This document shows, piece by piece, positions 60,277-64,000 of a stretch of 64,000 nt of DNA. Source of the DNA: an uncultured Muribaculaceae bacterium (lineage in GTDB: Bacteria > Bacteroidota > Bacteroidia > Bacteroidales > Muribaculaceae); contig CAJTWH010000016.1 in assembly GCA_910579995.1 (NCBI GenBank), positions 1 through 64,000 of the forward strand. The letters run 5' to 3'. The translations under genes and the position numbers were made by a program. Positions within the stretch are counted from its first letter, which is position 1. Each line of letters starts with the position of its first letter. The notes below the pieces were generated by a model that saw only the letters and a list, made by a program, of their open reading frames with translations, was not told the origin of the DNA and did no database searches.

Positions 60277-60966
60277 ATGAAAAAATTGATTTCTACAATA
60301 CTCCTGTCGGCTGCCGCTATATGCGCGATGGCCGAAGACGCCTCGCAATGGGCTCAGTTTGACCGCTATGCAGCTTCCAACGACAGCATTATCGCAGCCG
60401 CGGCATATCCGCGGGTAGTGCTGATGGGCAACTCGATAACCGATGTGTGGGCGGAGCGCAATCCTCATCTGTTCAAGGAAAATCCTGACATTGTGAGCCG
60501 CGGCATTTCGGGACAGACTTCCTACCAAATGCTGCTGCGCTTCAGTGAGGATGTGATAGCGCTTCATCCTAAAATAGTGGTTATCAGCGCCGGCACCAAC
60601 GACATAGCCGAAAATGCCGGTCCTTACAGCGAAGAGCGCACCATGGCAAACATCAAGGCTATGGCCGACCTCGCCCGCGCCAACGGAATCACCCCTGTGA
60701 TAGCTTGCGCACTTCCTGCCGAGGGCTTCAAATGGCGCCCGCAGATCACCGACGCCATGGAGAAAATAATGAGCCTCAACAGCCGCATAAAAGAGTATGC
60801 GGTGGCAAACAAGATATACTATGTAGACTACTTCACCCCGCTTGTCAACAGCGACCATACGGCCATGAGCCCGGCGTTCGCCATCGACAGTCCGGGCGTG
60901 CACCCCAATGCCGACGGCTACGATATAATGGAGCTCGTGCTGCTCAAAGTACTCAAACAACTCTGA
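60277..60966 (+). CDS. Secreted SGNH/GDSL hydrolase
   Basis: A 229-aa esterase-type hydrolase with signal peptide (MKKLISTILLSAAAICAMA). Blocks: LMGNSITDVWAERNP (the block I GDS is GNS here), SRGISGQT (block II Gly), SAGTNDIAEN (block III Asn), and VHPNADGY near the C-terminus with DxxH-type Asp/His. It is close to the Bacteroidota acetylhydrolases acting on acetylated glycans. It may deacetylate dietary or host polysaccharides (inference). The start is set to the ATG at the signal peptide, 16 bases after the promoter box. Confidence 0.9.
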   Translation: MKKLISTILLSAAAICAMAEDASQWAQFDRYAASNDSIIAAAAYPRVVLMGNSITDVWAERNPHLFKENPDIVSRGISGQTSYQMLLRFSEDVIALHPKIVVISAGTNDIAENAGPYSEERTMANIKAMADLARANGITPVIACALPAEGFKWRPQITDAMEKIMSLNSRIKEYAVANKIYYVDYFTPLVNSDHTAMSPAFAIDSPGVHPNADGYDIMELVLLKVLKQL

Positions 60967-61030
60967 TAAACTTCTCAACAATAAGTTTGTTGTATAGTTA
61001 TAAATGAGTATCTTTGCAATCACATAGACC

Positions 61031-61187
61031 AATTTAAGTTTCGCAAGTTGCTTTTGCTACTTGAAAACTTAAGGTTTAAAGCGCTTTCAGCGCAGTTTAT
61101 GCAGTTTAATCAGTTCATTGCATACCTGAACTCCTTAAACTTATTAAACTCAAAATAAACAGGTTCCGCAAGCGAAACTTAATTAGA
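61031..61187. repeat. Intergenic palindromic repeat, copy B
   Basis: A 157-base non-coding block before fbp. It contains TTAAAGCGCTT with GCGCT/AGCGC (61081-61085 / 61089-61093) and TTCCGC-AA-GCGAAACTTAA (61164-61182), both shared with copy A at 7256-7339. Its left end AAGTTTCGCAAG (61036-61047) is the inverted form of the right-end word, so the block is bounded by inverted ends. Confidence 0.6.
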
Positions 61188-61202
61188 CTAACATATTCAA
61201 CC

Positions 61203-63179
61203 ATGTCTAAAATCGAGACCGATCCACGAGTGCTCGAACTTCTGTCGCAAAATTTCGGCACGGTAAGTTCGGCCAGCACAGAAATCATAAATCTTGAGGC
61301 AATCCTCAACCTGCCCAAAGGGACAGAGCATTTCGTAGCCGACCTCCATGGAGAGAGCGAGGCTTTCCGCCATATATTGAAAAACGCTTCCGGCAATATC
61401 AAGCGTAAAGTAAAGGAAATCTTCGGCACATCGCTCCGCGAGCAGGAGATACGCGAGCTCTGCACTCTCATATATTACCCTGAGCAGAAACTCGAATATA
61501 TCAAGGCGTCGGAAACCAACCTTGATGATTTCTACAATATCACCCTCCATCAGCTCGTGCGCGTGCTGCAGACGGTGTCGGTGAAATACACCCGTTCAAA
61601 GGTGCGCAAGACCTTGCCTAAGGAATATGCCTATATAATCGAGGAACTGCTGCATGAGTCGCCATCAGACGATGACAAGACGGCTTATTTCAACCGCATT
61701 ATCGAGACCATAATTTCAACCGGGCAGGCCGACTCTTTCATTGTGGCGATGTCAAATGTGATACAACGTCTGAGCATTGACCAACTGCATATCCTCGGAG
61801 ATATCTTCGACCGCGGGCCGGGAGCACATCTTATCATGGATACCTTGTGCAACTATGGCAACTTCGATATACAGTGGGGCAACCACGACGCCTTGTGGAT
61901 GGGAGCGGCAGCGGGCAACAACTGCTGTATCGCCAATGTGCTGCGCCTCTCGCTGCGATATGGCAACATGGCAACCCTCGAAGACGGCTATGGCATAAAC
62001 CTGCTGCCTCTTGCCACATTTGCCATGGAGACCTACGGTGACGATCCCTGCAAGAATTTCGGCCCCCATCTCGACGCCGGAGACAATACCCACAACGAGA
62101 AAACCCAGCGCCTCATAGCCCAGATGCACAAGGCTATAAGCATAATACAGTTCAAACTCGAGGCTCAGCTTGCCGACCGCCGCCCCGAATGGGGTATGCA
62201 AGACCGTAAACTGTTCGAGCATATCGACTTCGACCGCAAGCTCTTCGTACTCGACGGCAAGGAGTATGAAATGAAAGACTGCAATTTCCCGACCGTTGAC
62301 CCGGAGAATCCCTACGCTCTCACCCGCGAGGAAGCAGAACTCGTTGATAAACTAAACCACTCTTTCGCCGTGAGCGACAAGCTCAAGAAGCACATCGGCT
62401 GCCTTTTCCAGCACGGCTGCATGTATGGGGTGTATAACTCCAACCTGCTCTTCCATGCCTCTATGCCGCTCAATGCCGACGGCTCGCTAAAAGAAGTAGA
62501 CCTCGGCGGAACCAAATACAAAGGACGCGAGCTCATGCACCGTGTGGGTATGCTCATGCGCGCGGCTTTCAACGACGATACCCCTGCCGATGAGCGCGAA
62601 TTTGCCCGCGACTATTATTGGTATCTGTGGTGCGGCCCCGACTCTCCCCTCTTCGATAAATCGCGCATGGCTACATTCGAGCGTTATTTCATCGTAGACC
62701 CCGAGACCCATAAGGAAGAGAAAGGATATTACTATAAGCTCCGCAACCGCGAGGAAGTGTGCGACATGATACTCGACGAGTTCGGTGTCACAGGCGAACA
62801 CCGTCATATCATCAACGGGCATGTACCGGTGCGTATCAATCAGGGAGAGACTCCTATACGCGCCAACGGCAAGCTCATGGTAATCGACGGCGGTTTCGCA
62901 AAGGCATATCACAATCAGACCGGTATTGCGGGCTATACCTTGGTATTCCACAGCCGTGGTCTTCAGCTTGTGCAGCATGAGCCTTTCACTTCAGCTGAAG
63001 AGGCAATCAAGAACTGCACCGACATCGTAAGCACCACGCAATTGGTAGAACTCAGCCAGCACCGCATGCGCGTCCGCGACACCGACAAAGGCCGTGAGCT
63101 TCTCAGCCAGATACGAGAGCTTACCGAGCTGCTTTACGCCTACCGTCACGGCATTATAAAAGAGAACGACAAAAAATAA
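61203..63179 (+). CDS. fbp: Fructose-1,6-bisphosphatase class III
   Basis: A gluconeogenic phosphatase of 658 aa in the metallophosphoesterase fold (Bacillus Fbp type, not the E. coli type I). Motifs: FVADLHGESEAF (first metal-binding DxH), GDIFDRGPGAH (GDxxDRG), WGNHDALWMG (GNHD), and INGHVPVR (GH) late in the chain. The C-terminal ~100 residues are helical. Length matches Bacteroidota/Firmicutes class III enzymes. It is preceded by repeat copy B and followed 10 bases later by the AAA gene. Confidence 0.95.
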   Translation: MSKIETDPRVLELLSQNFGTVSSASTEIINLEAILNLPKGTEHFVADLHGESEAFRHILKNASGNIKRKVKEIFGTSLREQEIRELCTLIYYPEQKLEYIKASETNLDDFYNITLHQLVRVLQTVSVKYTRSKVRKTLPKEYAYIIEELLHESPSDDDKTAYFNRIIETIISTGQADSFIVAMSNVIQRLSIDQLHILGDIFDRGPGAHLIMDTLCNYGNFDIQWGNHDALWMGAAAGNNCCIANVLRLSLRYGNMATLEDGYGINLLPLATFAMETYGDDPCKNFGPHLDAGDNTHNEKTQRLIAQMHKAISIIQFKLEAQLADRRPEWGMQDRKLFEHIDFDRKLFVLDGKEYEMKDCNFPTVDPENPYALTREEAELVDKLNHSFAVSDKLKKHIGCLFQHGCMYGVYNSNLLFHASMPLNADGSLKEVDLGGTKYKGRELMHRVGMLMRAAFNDDTPADEREFARDYYWYLWCGPDSPLFDKSRMATFERYFIVDPETHKEEKGYYYKLRNREEVCDMILDEFGVTGEHRHIINGHVPVRINQGETPIRANGKLMVIDGGFAKAYHNQTGIAGYTLVFHSRGLQLVQHEPFTSAEEAIKNCTDIVSTTQLVELSQHRMRVRDTDKGRELLSQIRELTELLYAYRHGIIKENDKK

Positions 63180-63189
63180 GCATTTGTCT

Positions 63190-64000
63190 ATGGCTCAGAT
63201 ATTATATCCCATCGGTATTCAGTCTTTCTCCAAAATAAGGGAAAGAGGCTTGTTATATGTTGACAAGACAGAATTTATCTATCGCTTGGTTACTGATTCG
63301 CAATATGTATTTCTGAGCCGACCGAGGAGGTTTGGCAAATCGCTGTTGATTTCTACCATAGAAGAGTATTTCAAGGGCCGCCGCGGTCTCTTCGAGGGGC
63401 TCGCCATCAGCAGGCATGACTGCGAATGGACTGAGCACCCCGTGCTTCATCTCGACCTGTCGGGATGTCCGTCAGAGAGCCCTACCGGCTTGTATGAGAT
63501 TTTAGATGACTTGCTTACCCGCTGGGAAACGCAATATGCTATCCCCACAGATAAATCCATTTCGGTAGGCTTGCGCTTTAAAGAAGTCATTCTTCAGGCT
63601 CACCGGCAAAGCGGCAAACGTGTGGTGATTCTTGTCGATGAGTACGACAAGCCTCTTCTACAGACTGTTGACAAACCTGACCTGCAGGAAAAATACCGCG
63701 ACACACTGAAGTCTTTCTACAGCAATCTCAAGAGTCAGGACGCGCACATACGTTTTGCCATGCTCACCGGCGTGACCAAGTTCGGACACCTGAGTATTTT
63801 CAGCGACCTCAATAATCTAAGGGACATTTCTTTAGACAGTGCCTACAGCGGTATCTGCGGAATATCGGAGGACGAGCTGCACCAATACCTCCACCAAGGA
63901 GTCACCGAATTTGCCGAGGCCACAGGCGACACTGTCGATAACATCTATGCCAAACTGAAGGTCAACTACGACGGCTACCACTTCGCACCGTTCAAGAGCG
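63190..64000 (+). CDS. AAA-ATPase-like / PD-(D/E)XK protein (DUF1703 type), cut by window end
   Basis: An open frame of at least 270 codons from ATG 63190 running off the window. It begins MAQILYPIGIQSFSKIRERG, then LYVDKTEFIYRLV, a Walker A-like RPRRFGKS, Walker B-like VILVDEYDKPL, and the GVTKFGHLSIFSDLNNL segment. This is the AAA-ATPase-like N-terminal domain of the Bacteroidota ATP-binding/DUF1703 family, whose missing C-terminus carries a PD-(D/E)XK nuclease domain. Many paralogues occur per genome; function unknown, possibly linked to mobile-element or defence biology. It follows fbp by 10 bases. Confidence 0.85.
   Translation, partial: MAQILYPIGIQSFSKIRERGLLYVDKTEFIYRLVTDSQYVFLSRPRRFGKSLLISTIEEYFKGRRGLFEGLAISRHDCEWTEHPVLHLDLSGCPSESPTGLYEILDDLLTRWETQYAIPTDKSISVGLRFKEVILQAHRQSGKRVVILVDEYDKPLLQTVDKPDLQEKYRDTLKSFYSNLKSQDAHIRFAMLTGVTKFGHLSIFSDLNNLRDISLDSAYSGICGISEDELHQYLHQGVTEFAEATGDTVDNIYAKLKVNYDGYHFAPFKS

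Overview
The window is 64 kb of a chromosome from a member of the Bacteroidota. It is most likely in the order Bacteroidales, and a gut Muribaculaceae-like genome would fit, but no 16S gene is present to prove it. The evidence is: many upstream regions carry the Bacteroidota -7 box TAnnTTTG, some with a -33 TTTG; there is a glycine-lipid synthase pair (glsA/glsB), a GldB-type lipoprotein, class III fructose bisphosphatase, a lamin-tail/OadG fusion in a sodium-pump decarboxylase operon, and a secreted protein ending in a type IX-like C-terminal domain. Gene density is high (about 58 protein genes, one tRNA, no rRNA, no CRISPR array, no insertion sequence). No gene-free stretch exceeds about 300 bases.

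Layout. 0.1-7.3 kb: TamA-like barrel and TamB, overlapping. 7.4-12.4 kb: DbpA-type helicase, thioredoxin lipoprotein, malate dehydrogenase, enolase, a PepSY-like secreted protein. 12.5-16.0 kb: an AT-rich accessory stretch holding two translationally coupled small-gene pairs (44 aa/163 aa unknown; 56 aa/GNAT toxin-like) on either side of an EFR1 ferredoxin-flavodoxin protein and an Smr protein. 16.1-30.6 kb, mostly minus strand: recQ-recJ, aroB, HAD phosphatase, a giant AsmA-like protein, a DUF5715 lipoprotein, dgt, purB, glsB, glsA. 30.7-37.9 kb, plus strand: a degenerate epimerase, a DUF115-like protein, an Lrp regulator, then methylmalonyl-CoA epimerase and a complete methylmalonyl-CoA decarboxylase sodium pump (propionate arm). 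38-42 kb: a secreted hydrolase-like protein, DUF1846, a TapB-like secreted protein, a hexapeptide acetyltransferase. 42.2-47.9 kb: tRNA-Thr(CGT), rplY, pth, glycosyltransferase, S4 protein, DEAD-box helicase, gldB-like, a cysteine-less TlpA-like protein. 48-52 kb: a 1062-aa secreted protein made of two 450-residue units, and an outer-membrane barrel. 52-57.7 kb: yicC, tsaB, a Sua5/YrdC gene, a sugar transferase, a ClC antiporter. 57.7-60.2 kb: metX-hom behind a leader. 60.2-64 kb: SGNH hydrolase, fbp, and the start of an AAA-ATPase/DUF1703 gene cut by the window edge.

The most notable observation is the metX leader (59983-60204, minus strand). A consensus promoter is followed by an unannotated 34-codon ORF with a Met/Cys-rich run (MMGMMMCMC), an antiterminator-capable segment inside the last codons, and a strong U-tracted terminator that touches the metX ATG. 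This is the complete architecture of a ribosome-mediated methionine attenuator. Second in interest are the GNAT toxin-antitoxin-like pair with a palindromic operator over its promoter, the duplicated secreted protein, two families of intergenic palindromic repeats, and a TlpA-like protein that has lost its CxxC motif.
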